Source of the DNA: Streptomyces sp. CB02261
GTDB lineage: Bacteria; Actinomycetota; Actinomycetes; Streptomycetales; Streptomycetaceae
Assembly (NCBI RefSeq): GCF_001905665.1
Contig: NZ_LIVX01000002.1
Span: 62,001-126,000 of the forward strand
Length of the DNA stretch: 64,000 nt
Direction: 5' to 3'
Positions 1 to 8,619 of the stretch are shown here, in pieces. Position numbers and translations under genes: made by a program. Position 1 is the first letter of the stretch, and each line of letters opens with the position of its first letter. Below the pieces are notes generated by a model, which did not search any database, was not told the origin of the DNA, and worked only from the letters and a program-made list of their open reading frames with translations.

Positions 1-11
1 GTCTTCGGTTC

Positions 12-33
12 GCGCCGGGTCCCCACCCGGCGC
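12..33. terminator. Hairpin terminator of an off-window gene
   Basis: A perfect 9-bp inverted repeat (GCGCCGGGT / ACCCGGCGC) flanks a CCCC loop. It lies at the window edge upstream of a TetR gene, so it probably ends a transcript entering from the left. There is no clear T-run, as is usual in Streptomyces. Confidence 0.5.
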
Positions 34-191
34 ATGGTTGTCGCTCAGGCCGCTCAATGCCTTTCGCTACAGGTCGTAGCGTAACTCTCCGGGGTGATCC
101 GGGGGGAGACCGCGGGCGGGATCCGTTCGGTGAACTGCCTCACACGCCGGGCCTCTGGCGCCGTACCTACCGGCGGGTATGGTCGACGTTC

Positions 192-815
192 ATGTGTAGC
201 CGCACCGACCGCCGCAGCCGTCCAGGGCGTCCCCGCTCCCCCGAGGCCGACACGGCCATCCTGGAGGCGACCCGCGCGGCCCTGGTCGAGCTGGGCTGGT
301 CCAAGCTCACGATGGGGGACGTCGCGGGACGCGCCGGGGTTGCGAAGACGACCCTCTACCGCCGCTGGGCCAACAAGAACGAGCTGGTGGTGGACGCCGT
401 CGCCGTCCTCTTCGACGAACTCGAACTGCCGGACCTGGGTTCCCTCCAGGCCGACATCGAGCATGTCGTGCTGCAGTTCGCCACCCTCCTCGAACGCCCC
501 GAGACGAAGACGGCCCTGATGGCGGTGGTGGCGGAGTCGACCCGCGACGAGCCGCTGCGCGAGCGGATACGCGCCTCGATCGTCGACCGGCAGAAGCGGC
601 TGGTGCTGGAGGGCCGAATGCGGGCGCAGCGGCGCGGTGAGCTTCCGGCGGACCGCGACCCGGTCGTGGTGGACGCCACCGACGACCTGATCTTCGACGT
701 GATCGCGGGGGCGGTCGTGCACCGGGCGCTGGTGAGCGCGGAGCCGGTGGACGAGCCGTGGGTGGCGCGCCTGTCCGCACTCCTGGTGGGCGGTCTGGGC
801 GCGGTGGCCGGCTGA
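192..815 (+). CDS. TetR family transcriptional regulator
   Basis: A 207-residue TetR-type repressor. The N-terminal helix-turn-helix is clear at about residues 20-65, with the typical GWSKLTMGDVAGRAGVAKT and LYRRWANKNEL segments. The C-terminal half is helical and should bind an unknown acyl or drug-like ligand. I chose the ATG at 192, because the frame stays open upstream to 57 but that extension is Arg/Gly-rich and unlike the family. The gene converges on icmA, with a strong hairpin between them. It may regulate icmA through the palindrome at 2596-2619, but only proximity supports that. Confidence 0.85.
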   Translation: MCSRTDRRSRPGRPRSPEADTAILEATRAALVELGWSKLTMGDVAGRAGVAKTTLYRRWANKNELVVDAVAVLFDELELPDLGSLQADIEHVVLQFATLLERPETKTALMAVVAESTRDEPLRERIRASIVDRQKRLVLEGRMRAQRRGELPADRDPVVVDATDDLIFDVIAGAVVHRALVSAEPVDEPWVARLSALLVGGLGAVAG

Positions 816-838
816 CCCGGGCCGCGGAGTACGCATGA

Positions 839-867
839 GGGGCGGTACGGGAGTCCCGTACCGCCCC
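839..867. terminator. Bidirectional terminator between tetR and icmA
   Basis: A perfect 13-bp stem (GGGGCGGTACGGG and its complement) closes on a 3-nt AGT loop. It sits between the converging stop codons of the TetR gene and icmA, so it can end both transcripts. Confidence 0.8.
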
Positions 868-887
868 TGAGCTGTCCGGGGTGTGGG

Positions 888-2588
888 TCAGAAGCCCGGC
901 GGCTCCGTGTAGACGCCCCACTCGTCCCTGAGGGCGTCGCAGATCTCGCCGAGCGTGGCCTCGGCGCGTACGGCGTCGAGCATCGGGGCGATCATGTTCG
1001 AGCCGTCCTTCGCGGCCGCGAGCATCGCGTCGAGCGCGGCGCGGACCTTGGCGTCGTCGCGGCGGGCCCTGCGCTCGCCGAGGATCCGGACCTGGTCCCG
1101 CTCGACCTCGTGGCTGACCCGCAGGATCTCCAGGTCGCCGGTGACGGAGCCGTGGTGGACGTTGACGCCGACGACCCGCTTGTCCCCCTTCTCCAGGGAG
1201 CGCTGGTACTGGAAGGCGGACTCCGCGATCTCGCCGGTGAACCAGCCGTCCTCGATGCCGCGCAGGATGCCGGAGGTGATCGGTCCGATCGGGTGCTGCC
1301 CGTCCGGGTGGGCGCGGCGGCCGCGCTCCTTGATCTGGTCGAAGATCTTCTCGGCGTCGGCCTCGATGCGGTCGGTGAGCTGCTCGACGTACCAGGAGCC
1401 GCCCAGCGGGTCGGCGACGTTGGCGACGCCGGTCTCCTCCATCAGGACCTGCTGGGTGCGCAGGGCGATCTCGGCGGCCTGCTCGCTGGGGAGCGCGAGG
1501 GTCTCGTCGAGGGCGTTGGTGTGGAGGCTGTTCGTGCCGCCGAGGACGGCGGAGAGGGCCTCGACCGCGGTGCGCACGACGTTGTTGTACGGCTGCTGGG
1601 CGGTGAGGGAGACGCCGGCGGTCTGGGTGTGGAAGCGGAGCCACTGCGCCTTGTCGGTCGTGGCGCCGTACACCTCCTTCATCCAGCGGGCCCAGATGCG
1701 GCGGGCGGCGCGGAACTTGGCGATCTCCTCGAAGAAGTCGAGGTGCGCGTCGAAGAAGAAGGAGAGGCCGGGGGCGAAGACGTCGACGTCGAGGCCGCGA
1801 CTGAGGCCCAGCTCGACGTAGCCGAAGCCGTCCGCGAGGGTGTACGCGAGTTCCTGCGCGGCCGTCGCCCCGGCCTCGCGGATGTGGTAGCCGGAGACGG
1901 AGAGCGGCTTGTACGCGGGGATGCCCTGCGCGCAGTGCTCCATCAGGTCGCCGATGAGACGCAGGTGCGGCTCGGGCTCGAAGAGCCACTCCTTCTGGGC
2001 GATGTACTCCTTGAAGATGTCGGTCTGCAGGGTGCCGTTGAGCACGGCCGGGTCGACGCCCTGGCGCTCGGCGGCGACCAGGTACATGCAGAAGACGGGG
2101 ACGGCGGGGCCGGAGATCGTCATCGAGGTGGTGACGTCGCCGAGCGGGATGCCCTGGAAGAGGACCTCCATGTCGGCGGCGGAGTCGATGGCGACACCGC
2201 AGTGGCCGACCTCGCCCAGGGAGCGGGGGTCGTCGGAGTCGCGGCCCATGAGGGTGGGCATGTCGAAGGCGACGGAGAGGCCGCCGCCGCCGGCGGCCAG
2301 GATCATCTTGTACCGCTCGTTGGTCTGCTCGGCGTTGCCGAAGCCCGCGAACTGGCGGATGGTCCAGGTCCGGCCCCGGTAGCCGGTGGCGTGGAGTCCC
2401 CGGGTGAAGGGGTACTCGCCGGGCCAGCCGATGCGCTCGAACCCCTCGTAGGTGTCGCCGGGGCGGGGCCCGTAGACGGGCTCGACGGCGTCGCCGGAGA
2501 GCGTGGTGAAGTCGGCGTCCCGCTTGCGGGCCTTGTCGTAACGGGCCTGCCAGCGACGGCGGCCTTCCTCGATGGCGTCAGCGTCCAT
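888..2588 (-). CDS. icmA: Isobutyryl-CoA mutase large subunit IcmA
   Basis: This 566-residue protein is the substrate-binding chain of coenzyme B12-dependent isobutyryl-CoA mutase, which interconverts isobutyryl-CoA and n-butyryl-CoA and links valine catabolism to butyrate and polyketide extender supply. It is a methylmalonyl-CoA mutase-type TIM barrel and lacks the C-terminal cobalamin domain, which in this family is on a separate small subunit (IcmB) not in this window. The diagnostic residues are Phe80 (in RQFAGFG) and Gln198 (in KEYIAQKE), where methylmalonyl-CoA mutase has Tyr and Arg. The length equals the known IcmA length. The start is the ATG at 2588, just after a 24-bp palindrome. 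meaB, epimerase and cobalamin adenosyltransferase genes lie elsewhere in the window. Confidence 0.95.
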   Translation of the reverse strand: MDADAIEEGRRRWQARYDKARKRDADFTTLSGDAVEPVYGPRPGDTYEGFERIGWPGEYPFTRGLHATGYRGRTWTIRQFAGFGNAEQTNERYKMILAAGGGGLSVAFDMPTLMGRDSDDPRSLGEVGHCGVAIDSAADMEVLFQGIPLGDVTTSMTISGPAVPVFCMYLVAAERQGVDPAVLNGTLQTDIFKEYIAQKEWLFEPEPHLRLIGDLMEHCAQGIPAYKPLSVSGYHIREAGATAAQELAYTLADGFGYVELGLSRGLDVDVFAPGLSFFFDAHLDFFEEIAKFRAARRIWARWMKEVYGATTDKAQWLRFHTQTAGVSLTAQQPYNNVVRTAVEALSAVLGGTNSLHTNALDETLALPSEQAAEIALRTQQVLMEETGVANVADPLGGSWYVEQLTDRIEADAEKIFDQIKERGRRAHPDGQHPIGPITSGILRGIEDGWFTGEIAESAFQYQRSLEKGDKRVVGVNVHHGSVTGDLEILRVSHEVERDQVRILGERRARRDDAKVRAALDAMLAAAKDGSNMIAPMLDAVRAEATLGEICDALRDEWGVYTEPPGF

Positions 2589-2595
2589 GCTTCAA

Positions 2596-2619
2596 ATTTA
2601 CTAGGACGTCCTAGTAAAT
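2596..2619. promoter_or_regulatory. 24-bp perfect palindrome, candidate icmA operator
   Basis: The sequence ATTTACTAGGAC is followed immediately by its exact reverse complement, ending 7 bp before the icmA start codon. Its AT-rich arms stand out in this genome. On the icmA strand the right arm contains TAGTAAAT, a plausible -10 element, which would leave a leaderless or very short-leader mRNA. A dimeric TetR or MarR type regulator is the likely ligand; which one is not shown. Confidence 0.65.
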
Positions 2620-2630
2620 GTCGATGGCAA

Positions 2631-2654
2631 ACCCCCGCACATGTGTGCGGGGGT
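2631..2654. terminator. Terminator downstream of the DUF3817 gene
   Basis: A perfect inverted repeat (ACCCCCGCAC / GTGCGGGGGT) with a 4-nt loop lies 5 bp past the stop codon of the minus-strand DUF3817 gene and upstream of the icmA palindrome. It insulates icmA from read-through. Confidence 0.75.
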
Positions 2655-2659
2655 GGGGG

Positions 2660-2992
2660 TTACGCCTGGGCCGGAGCCGGCCGCGCGCCGCTGACCAGCG
2701 GAAGGGTCTCCGCGACGATCTTGCGCTCGACGAAGAACGCGGCGAGCGGGATCGTGCCGCTCACCAGGACCCACAGGAGCTTCCCGAACGGCCACTTCGC
2801 CTTGGAGCCCAGGTCGAAGGCGAAGACGAGGTAGATGATGTAGAGGACACCGTGGGCCTGGGAGACCGCGAAGGTCACGTCCTCGCCCATGTCGAACCCG
2901 TACTTGAAGACCATGCAGGTGCACAGCACGAGCAGCATGACGGCGGTCACGTACGCCATGACGCGGTAACGGGTCAGCACACTGGATTTCAT
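2660..2992 (-). CDS. DUF3817 small integral membrane protein
   Basis: A 110-residue protein of the DUF3817 family with unknown biochemical function. It shows about three hydrophobic segments: residues 10-30, a segment with the family motif SQAHGVLYIIYLVFAFDLG around 44-62, and one near 72-88. A short basic-to-proline C-terminus follows. The gene is read in the same direction as the MarR gene just upstream, 43 bp away, and ends in a hairpin. A second DUF3817 gene lies at 9176-9529. The membrane location is predicted from hydrophobicity only. Confidence 0.8.
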   Translation of the reverse strand: MKSSVLTRYRVMAYVTAVMLLVLCTCMVFKYGFDMGEDVTFAVSQAHGVLYIIYLVFAFDLGSKAKWPFGKLLWVLVSGTIPLAAFFVERKIVAETLPLVSGARPAPAQA

Positions 2993-3035
2993 GCCGTCGA
3001 GCGTAACGGCACGTTCCGGGCGATCTTCGCGCGGG

Positions 3036-3545
3036 TCAGCTCTCGTCGAAATCCCGCGCGCTCACGCGGAGCGGGCGCAGCATCGCGAAGATCTCACCGC
3101 ACTCTTCGGCGTCGTACGCCCCCAGCCCGAAGTCCATCTCCATCAGGTCCCGGGTCGCGGCCTCGACGACCTCGCGGCCCTTCTCCGTGATGGTCGCGAG
3201 GGTGCCGCGGCCGTCGTTCGGGTTGGGGCGCTTGGCGACGAGACCCGACCTCACGAGGCGGTCCACCGTGTTCGTCACCGAGGTGGGGTGGACCATGAGC
3301 CGCTCGCCGATCTTCGACATCGGCAGCTCGCCCGCCTTCGAGAAGGTGAGCAGCACCAGGGCCTCGTACCGCGCGAACGTCAGCCCGTACGGCTTGACGA
3401 CGGCGTCGACCTCCGCCAGCAGGATCTGGTGGGCGCGCATGATCGAGGTGATCGCGGCCATGGAGGGGACCGGGCCCCAGCGCTTCTGCCAGAGCTCGTC
3501 GGCTCGGGCGATGGGGTCGAAGGGGAGACTGAGCGGCTTCGGCAC
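3036..3545 (-). CDS. MarR family transcriptional regulator
   Basis: A 169-residue winged-helix regulator. The core runs through LTFARYEALVLLTFSKAGELP, the recognition region GERLMVHPTSVTNTVDRLVRSG, and the wing KRPNPNDGRGTLATITEKG, all typical of MarR. The start is a GTG at 3545. The gene lies 43 bp upstream of the DUF3817 gene in the same direction, so the two could be co-transcribed. It is divergent from the GH6 gene across about 157 bp. The ligand and targets are unknown. Confidence 0.88.
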   Translation of the reverse strand: MPKPLSLPFDPIARADELWQKRWGPVPSMAAITSIMRAHQILLAEVDAVVKPYGLTFARYEALVLLTFSKAGELPMSKIGERLMVHPTSVTNTVDRLVRSGLVAKRPNPNDGRGTLATITEKGREVVEAATRDLMEMDFGLGAYDAEECGEIFAMLRPLRVSARDFDES

Positions 3546-3702
3546 GCGACGACCTTACCGACTGGTCATATGCCGGTCAGCCCCGTCTCGCCTTTCGGTC
3601 GCCCGCGGCCCGGTGTCGCGGACCGGAAGCCGCTGACCGTCATGTCACGATAGCCCGGATTCCTGTGGAAAATCCTGTTCCGTACCCGAGCCTGGGGGCC
3701 GG

Positions 3703-4716
3703 ATGTCCCGCCGCACCGTCACCGCCGTCGCCCTGACCCTCGTCTCCGCGCTGCTCCTTGCGGGTTGCGGCCAGGACGAGCCCCGGACGGGCCCCGTCGG
3801 TCCGCCGTCCACGCGCGGGTCCGCGGCCCCCGCGAGCGGCTCCCCGTTCTGGGTCGACCCGGAGAGCGACGCGGCCCGTCAGGTCCGCCGGTACGAGGCG
3901 CAGGGCAGGACCGAGGACGCCCGGGTCCTGAAGCGGATCGCGGACCGGCCGGTCGCGGAATGGCCGGCCGGCGAGGATCCCGTACCGGACATCACGCGGG
4001 CGGTCCGGGGCGCGGCAGCCGCCAACCGTACGGCCGTCTTCGTCGCGTACAACATCCCCCACCGCGACTGCGGGATGTACTCGGCCGGCGGCTCGCACGA
4101 CGCTCAGGCCTACCGGAACTGGATCGACTCCTTCGCCGCCGCGATCGGGGAGGCCTCCGCGATCGTCGTCCTGGAGCCCGACGCGGTGCCGCACGTCGTG
4201 GACGGCTGCACCCCGGCCCAGTACCACGACGAGCGGTACGGGCTGCTCGCCGGCGCGATCGAGCGGCTCAAGCGGCAGCCGCGCACCCGGGTCTATCTGG
4301 ACGCGGGCAACCCGGCCTGGATCGACGACCCGGGCAAGCTGGTGGAGCCGCTGCGCCGGGCGGGTGTCGCCCGGGCCGACGGCTTCGCGCTCAACGTCTC
4401 GAACTTCCAGCGGAACGAGACCGTGCGGGCCTTCGGCACCCAGCTGTCCGGGCTGCTGGGCGGCACCCACTTCACCGTGGACACCAGCCGCAACGGCGCC
4501 GGTCCGCTGCCGGGTGACCGGGAGGAGGCCTGGTGCAATCCGCCGGGCCGGTCCCTCGGTGTTCCGCCGACGGACAGGACCGGGGACGAGCTGGTCGACG
4601 CGTATCTGTGGATCAAGCGCCCCGGCGACTCGGACGGCACGTGCAGGGGCGGCCCGGAGGCGGGGACCTGGTGGCCGGAGTACGCCCTGGGCCTGGCGCG
4701 CAGGGCGACGTCCTAG
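3703..4716 (+). CDS. Lipoprotein glycoside hydrolase family 6 (endoglucanase-like)
   Basis: A 337-residue secreted GH6 enzyme, predicted to cleave beta-1,4-glucan. Residues 1-24 form a lipoprotein signal with the lipobox LLAGC, so the mature protein should be tethered to the membrane's outer face. The GH6 barrel shows VFVAYNIPHRDCG with its acid Asp, and VVLEPDAVP with the second conserved Asp. It lacks a cellulose-binding module. It converges on glxA/cslA, and in streptomycetes a GH6 gene (cslZ) accompanies cslA-glxA, so it probably trims or releases the CslA glycan. The orientation relative to glxA differs from a simple operon. A GGGGGCC ribosome site precedes the ATG. Confidence 0.85.
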   Translation: MSRRTVTAVALTLVSALLLAGCGQDEPRTGPVGPPSTRGSAAPASGSPFWVDPESDAARQVRRYEAQGRTEDARVLKRIADRPVAEWPAGEDPVPDITRAVRGAAAANRTAVFVAYNIPHRDCGMYSAGGSHDAQAYRNWIDSFAAAIGEASAIVVLEPDAVPHVVDGCTPAQYHDERYGLLAGAIERLKRQPRTRVYLDAGNPAWIDDPGKLVEPLRRAGVARADGFALNVSNFQRNETVRAFGTQLSGLLGGTHFTVDTSRNGAGPLPGDREEAWCNPPGRSLGVPPTDRTGDELVDAYLWIKRPGDSDGTCRGGPEAGTWWPEYALGLARRATS

Positions 4717-4749
4717 ACGCCCCCCCAGCCCCCTCCCCGAGCCGGCGCG

Positions 4750-6711
4750 TCACTCCACCCGGATCCAGTGGGCCTCGGACGGGATGCCGTTCGTGTCGGT
4801 GACGAAGAGCATGTACCAGCCGGGCGGGACGAGGGTGCGGTCCTGCGGGACGTCGACGGTGACCGTCATCCCGTCCGTGCTCTTCGTCAGGCCGAGCGCG
4901 ACGGAACGCTGCTCCACGTCGGTGGTGTGGGTGACGGCGCTGGGCCGCATCAGCCGGGCCTTGGCGATCCGGCCGGCGTCCTTGGTCTTGAAGGTGGCCC
5001 GCCCGTTCTGGTCGAGTTCCGCCGAGCCCTCGCCGAGGACGGGCCGGTCGGCGCCCGCCCGGTGGAGGTAGGGCGGGGTGAAGACCTCGATGCGCTGTTC
5101 GAAGGTGCCGAGCCTGGTGTTGTCCTTGTCGTCGAAGAGCGGGTCGGAGCCGAAGGTGGCGACCCGGCCGTCGGGGAGCAGCAGCGCCTCGGAGTGGTAG
5201 TTGCGCCCCACCGTGGGTTCGGCCGCCTCGACGAAGGCGTTGGTCCTCGGGTCGTAGAACTGCGCCTTGAGGATGTCGCTGCCGCTGCGGCCGCGGTAGT
5301 CCTCGGAGCCGCCGGTGGTGAAGACCGTGTCGTCGGGCAGCAGGACGCTGCTGAGGTAGCGGGTGCCCTGCGGGAGCGCGGGCCCGTCGGTGAAGACGGG
5401 GTTCTCCGCGGAGAGGTCGACGATGGCGGTGCGGGCGGTCGACTTCGACGACTCGCCCACCCCGCCGCCGCCGAGGACCATCACCTTCTGGTGCTGGACC
5501 GGGGGCAGCATCAGGGAGGCGGACGTCTCCAGCTGGTCGGGGTCGGTGAGACCGCCGAGCTTGGTGAAGGAGTTCTTCCTCAGGTCCCACAGGCCCGGTT
5601 CGCGGCCCTTCTCCGCCGGGCCGTAGCCGGCGTTGGAGCCGCTGTAGAGGAGCTTGCCGCCCTGCACGAGGAAGAGGGAGGGGTAGGTGGGGAAGTAGCG
5701 GAAGGGCCCCTTGGACCACGTCCTGGTGGCCGGGTCGTAGATCTCGTTGTCACCGGGGACGACGTCGCCGACGTCGTTGAGACCGGAGACGGCGAGGACC
5801 TTGCCGTCCGCCAGGGTGACGAGGGTCGGGTACCAGCGGGCGTCCTTCATGGGGGCGACCGGGATGTACTTCTCGGCCTTCGGGTCGAACTCGTAGGCGC
5901 TCCTGATGCCCTGGAAGTCCTGCTTCTCGGTGGTGAGCTTCTGCGCGAGGCCGTAGACGTTGTCGGCCTCCTCGCCCTTGAGGCCGACGATCTCGTACTG
6001 CGCGGCCTCGGTGGTGAGGGCCTCCGGTCCCTCCTTCCGCGCCTCGACGAAGACCCTGGCCTCGGCGGCGGTGACCTTCGTCCGCCACGGCTTCATCTGG
6101 CCGCTCTTGAAGTACGAGATCTCGAACTCGCGCTTGGCCCTGGGGACGGTCACGTCGACCTTGGAGACGTACTCGACCCCCGACGGCGAGCGGAAGACGG
6201 TGCCCTTCTTCAGGGTGACCGCCTTGTCGGGGCTCTCGTTCTTGACCCGCATGCCGCCGCCGGCCTTCTTGACCTCGCCGTTGAGGACCTCGTACCGGGC
6301 GGTGCCGCCGGCGACGAGCAGCCGCCCGTCGGGGAGCTGGGTGTGGCCGGCGCAGAAGAAGTCCTCGGGGGTGGGGATGTTCTTGAAGGTGTTCTTCACC
6401 GGGTCCCACAGGACGGTCTGGAAGGTGCCGGCGTCGAAGTTCTTCTGGCTGTTGCCCGAGCCCGCGATCAGCAGCACCTTGCCGGTGTGCAGCAGGGCCG
6501 CGTGGATGGCGTTGACGCTGTACGGGGCGGGGACGTCCACCGGTGCCCAGGAGCCGAAGGCCCGCTTGTAGCCGGGCTGGGCGATCTTGTACGCGTGGTA
6601 CTTCGCCTCGGCGAAGGAGACGGCGGCGGGGGCGTTGAGCGCCGCGAGGACGAGGACCGCGCCGCTGCCGAGGAGCGTCTTCCTGAACTTCTGGGACGGC
6701 CGGTAGGCCAT
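4750..6711 (-). CDS. glxA: GlxA-type copper radical oxidase (kelch, galactose oxidase-like)
   Basis: A 653-residue mononuclear copper oxidase with a Cys-Tyr radical cofactor. After a single N-terminal membrane anchor or signal (residues 12-33) comes a seven-bladed kelch domain, then a C-terminal DUF1929/E-set domain ending in PPGWYMLFVTDTNGIPSEA. Candidate metal and radical residues are Cys120 (DFFCAGHTQ), Tyr294 (DARWYPTL), Tyr504-His505 (GRNYHSEA) and His593 (SAVTHTTD). In the S. lividans and S. coelicolor relatives, GlxA matures or modifies the CslA glycan at hyphal tips and is needed for aerial growth. It starts 3 bp after the cslA stop, so the two are co-transcribed. Confidence 0.9.
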   Translation of the reverse strand: MAYRPSQKFRKTLLGSGAVLVLAALNAPAAVSFAEAKYHAYKIAQPGYKRAFGSWAPVDVPAPYSVNAIHAALLHTGKVLLIAGSGNSQKNFDAGTFQTVLWDPVKNTFKNIPTPEDFFCAGHTQLPDGRLLVAGGTARYEVLNGEVKKAGGGMRVKNESPDKAVTLKKGTVFRSPSGVEYVSKVDVTVPRAKREFEISYFKSGQMKPWRTKVTAAEARVFVEARKEGPEALTTEAAQYEIVGLKGEEADNVYGLAQKLTTEKQDFQGIRSAYEFDPKAEKYIPVAPMKDARWYPTLVTLADGKVLAVSGLNDVGDVVPGDNEIYDPATRTWSKGPFRYFPTYPSLFLVQGGKLLYSGSNAGYGPAEKGREPGLWDLRKNSFTKLGGLTDPDQLETSASLMLPPVQHQKVMVLGGGGVGESSKSTARTAIVDLSAENPVFTDGPALPQGTRYLSSVLLPDDTVFTTGGSEDYRGRSGSDILKAQFYDPRTNAFVEAAEPTVGRNYHSEALLLPDGRVATFGSDPLFDDKDNTRLGTFEQRIEVFTPPYLHRAGADRPVLGEGSAELDQNGRATFKTKDAGRIAKARLMRPSAVTHTTDVEQRSVALGLTKSTDGMTVTVDVPQDRTLVPPGWYMLFVTDTNGIPSEAHWIRVE

Positions 6712-6714
6712 GGC

Positions 6715-8529
6715 TCAGTTCCCTCCGGTCGTCGTGGGGGCCGGCGCGCTGGGGGTGGACGGCAGGGCGGCGGCGCGGAGTTCGACTCCTTCCCGGGCGT
6801 CGGCGAGACCACGGGCGCGGACCCGGGCGAGGGCGTGCTCACGGACGCGCAGGGCGCGCCGCTCCCTGACGGTGGTGAAGGCCCAGACGGAGACAGGGGC
6901 GAGGGCGATGAGGAGGGCGAGGACCGCCCAGGTGCGCATCGCCGCGTGGGTGTGTCCCTGGTGCACGGAGGCGGCGAGCGAGGCGACGAGGACCACGGCC
7001 CAGGCGAGGTGGATCCGGAAGGTGAGGACGCGGTCGGGGCTGGCGGCGCCGCCCTTGGGGGTGACGACGAAGCGGCCGCTGGTGCGGAGCACCGCCGAGC
7101 CGAGGGAGGCGAGGTAGATGGGGGCGGAGAGCGCGGACATCGCCATGCCGGCGAGACCGCCGGAGCCCTCGGGCTCGTGGGGGGAGACGTTGTGCCGCCG
7201 GTTCCAGAGGTAGAGGCCGATCTGGAGGGCGACGGCGTCGCTGTAGATCATCAGCCACACCGAGGTGGAGACCTGGGTGCCGGAGGCGCCGAACCACAGG
7301 TAGAGGGCGCAGCTGAGGATGCCCAGGAGCCAGTTGACGGCCGTCATCGGGTAGTAGACGAGCATCAGGGTGTAGTTGAGGAGGCGGCCCGGAGGCATGC
7401 GGAAGGGCGCCTTCCAGTACTGCGTGACGATCGTCTCGTACGTGCCCCGGGACCAGCGCAGCTGCTGGGTGAAGAAGTCGGTCCAGGAGGCGGGGCCCTC
7501 ACCGACCGCCAGGACGTCGGGGGTGTAGACGGAGCGCCAGTAGCGGCCGGTCTGCGGGTTCCTCCTGCGGTGCAGCTCGAAGCCGGTGGCCATGTCCTCG
7601 GTGACGGAGTCGCACAGGCCGCCGATCCGCTTGAGGGCGGAGATCCGGACGACGTTGTTCGTGCCGACGAACATGGGCGCGTGGTAGCGGTTGCCGGCGC
7701 GCTGGATGAGGGCGTGGAAGAGGAACTGCTGCGACTCGGCTGCCTTGGTGACGAGGCCGGTGTAGTTGCCGTAGACCTGCGGTCCGACGACGAAGGCGAC
7801 GTCGGGGTCGCGGAGGTAGCCGAGCATCCGCTCCAGGAAGTCGGGGAGCGGGACGTGGTCGGTGTCGACGGAGGCGAAGAAGTCGTAGTCGTCACCGTGC
7901 ATGGCGAGCCAGGCGTTGTAGTTGCCGTGCTTGGTCCTCGCCTTGTGCGCGCCCTTCGTCCGGTTCCACTCGGGGACGCCGGCGCGGGTGAAGTGACGTA
8001 CGCCCAGTTCGGCGCAGAGCGCCTTGGCCTCGTCCGAGTCGCCCTCGTCGAGGAGCCAGACGTCGAGCGTTCCCTCGTGCCGCAGCCTGGTGGCGCCTTC
8101 GAGGGTGGCGCGGACCATGGAGAGCGGTTCCTTGCCCGGGACGTACGTGGTGAGGAAGGCGACGTGGGTGCCCGGCTCGGCGTACACGGGTATGGGGTCG
8201 CGGGCGACCATGGTGGCGTGGGCGATCGACGTGACGTTCACCAGCATGAAGAAGCAGATGAGCCCGATCGACCCGAGCATCACGGTGTCGAGGCGGACGA
8301 GCCAGGGGTCGCCTCCCTCGCGGACGGTCCAGTGGCTGGGCCAGACGAGGTACGCGAGGAGCAGCGCCGAGAGGAGCGGCGCGAGGCTCATGAGGAGGAC
8401 CGCCCGTATGCGGTGCGGCTCCTTGGAGAGGAGGCTCCGGTACCGCACGGTGTAGGCCACCGGGTCCGGTTCGGTGAGCGGGCCGGCGAGTCTGCTGTAG
8501 GTGGCGTAGTCGTAGCCTTCCGGCCGCAC
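6715..8529 (-). CDS. cslA: Cellulose synthase-like glycosyltransferase CslA
   Basis: A family 2 processive beta-glycan synthase of 604 residues with the GTG start at 8529, which has GGAGG upstream. The frame stays open to an ATG at 8580 that lacks a ribosome site. Two transmembrane helices precede the cytosolic catalytic domain, which carries the conserved DTD (SVDTDHVPLP), TED (SVTEDMATG) and QQLRW (TQQLRWSRG) motifs. At least four more helices and a basic tail follow. By homology it makes a cellulose-like glycan at the hyphal tip and acts with GlxA, whose gene follows after 3 bp. No PilZ domain is visible. Confidence 0.9.
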   Translation of the reverse strand: MRPEGYDYATYSRLAGPLTEPDPVAYTVRYRSLLSKEPHRIRAVLLMSLAPLLSALLLAYLVWPSHWTVREGGDPWLVRLDTVMLGSIGLICFFMLVNVTSIAHATMVARDPIPVYAEPGTHVAFLTTYVPGKEPLSMVRATLEGATRLRHEGTLDVWLLDEGDSDEAKALCAELGVRHFTRAGVPEWNRTKGAHKARTKHGNYNAWLAMHGDDYDFFASVDTDHVPLPDFLERMLGYLRDPDVAFVVGPQVYGNYTGLVTKAAESQQFLFHALIQRAGNRYHAPMFVGTNNVVRISALKRIGGLCDSVTEDMATGFELHRRRNPQTGRYWRSVYTPDVLAVGEGPASWTDFFTQQLRWSRGTYETIVTQYWKAPFRMPPGRLLNYTLMLVYYPMTAVNWLLGILSCALYLWFGASGTQVSTSVWLMIYSDAVALQIGLYLWNRRHNVSPHEPEGSGGLAGMAMSALSAPIYLASLGSAVLRTSGRFVVTPKGGAASPDRVLTFRIHLAWAVVLVASLAASVHQGHTHAAMRTWAVLALLIALAPVSVWAFTTVRERRALRVREHALARVRARGLADAREGVELRAAALPSTPSAPAPTTTGGN

Positions 8530-8619
8530 GGTGCCTCCAGCTGTCGTCGAACATGTCGATACCCCCACGAAAAGGGACATCGTTCGGCGTGTCGACCGGA
8601 GTCGTCCGAGTGAGGGTTT

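Noticed and set aside
4768..8613. A 1281-residue plus-strand open frame opposite glxA and cslA
   Set aside because: It spans two genes with intact catalytic motifs on the minus strand. High GC removes stop codons on the complement; no domain is seen.
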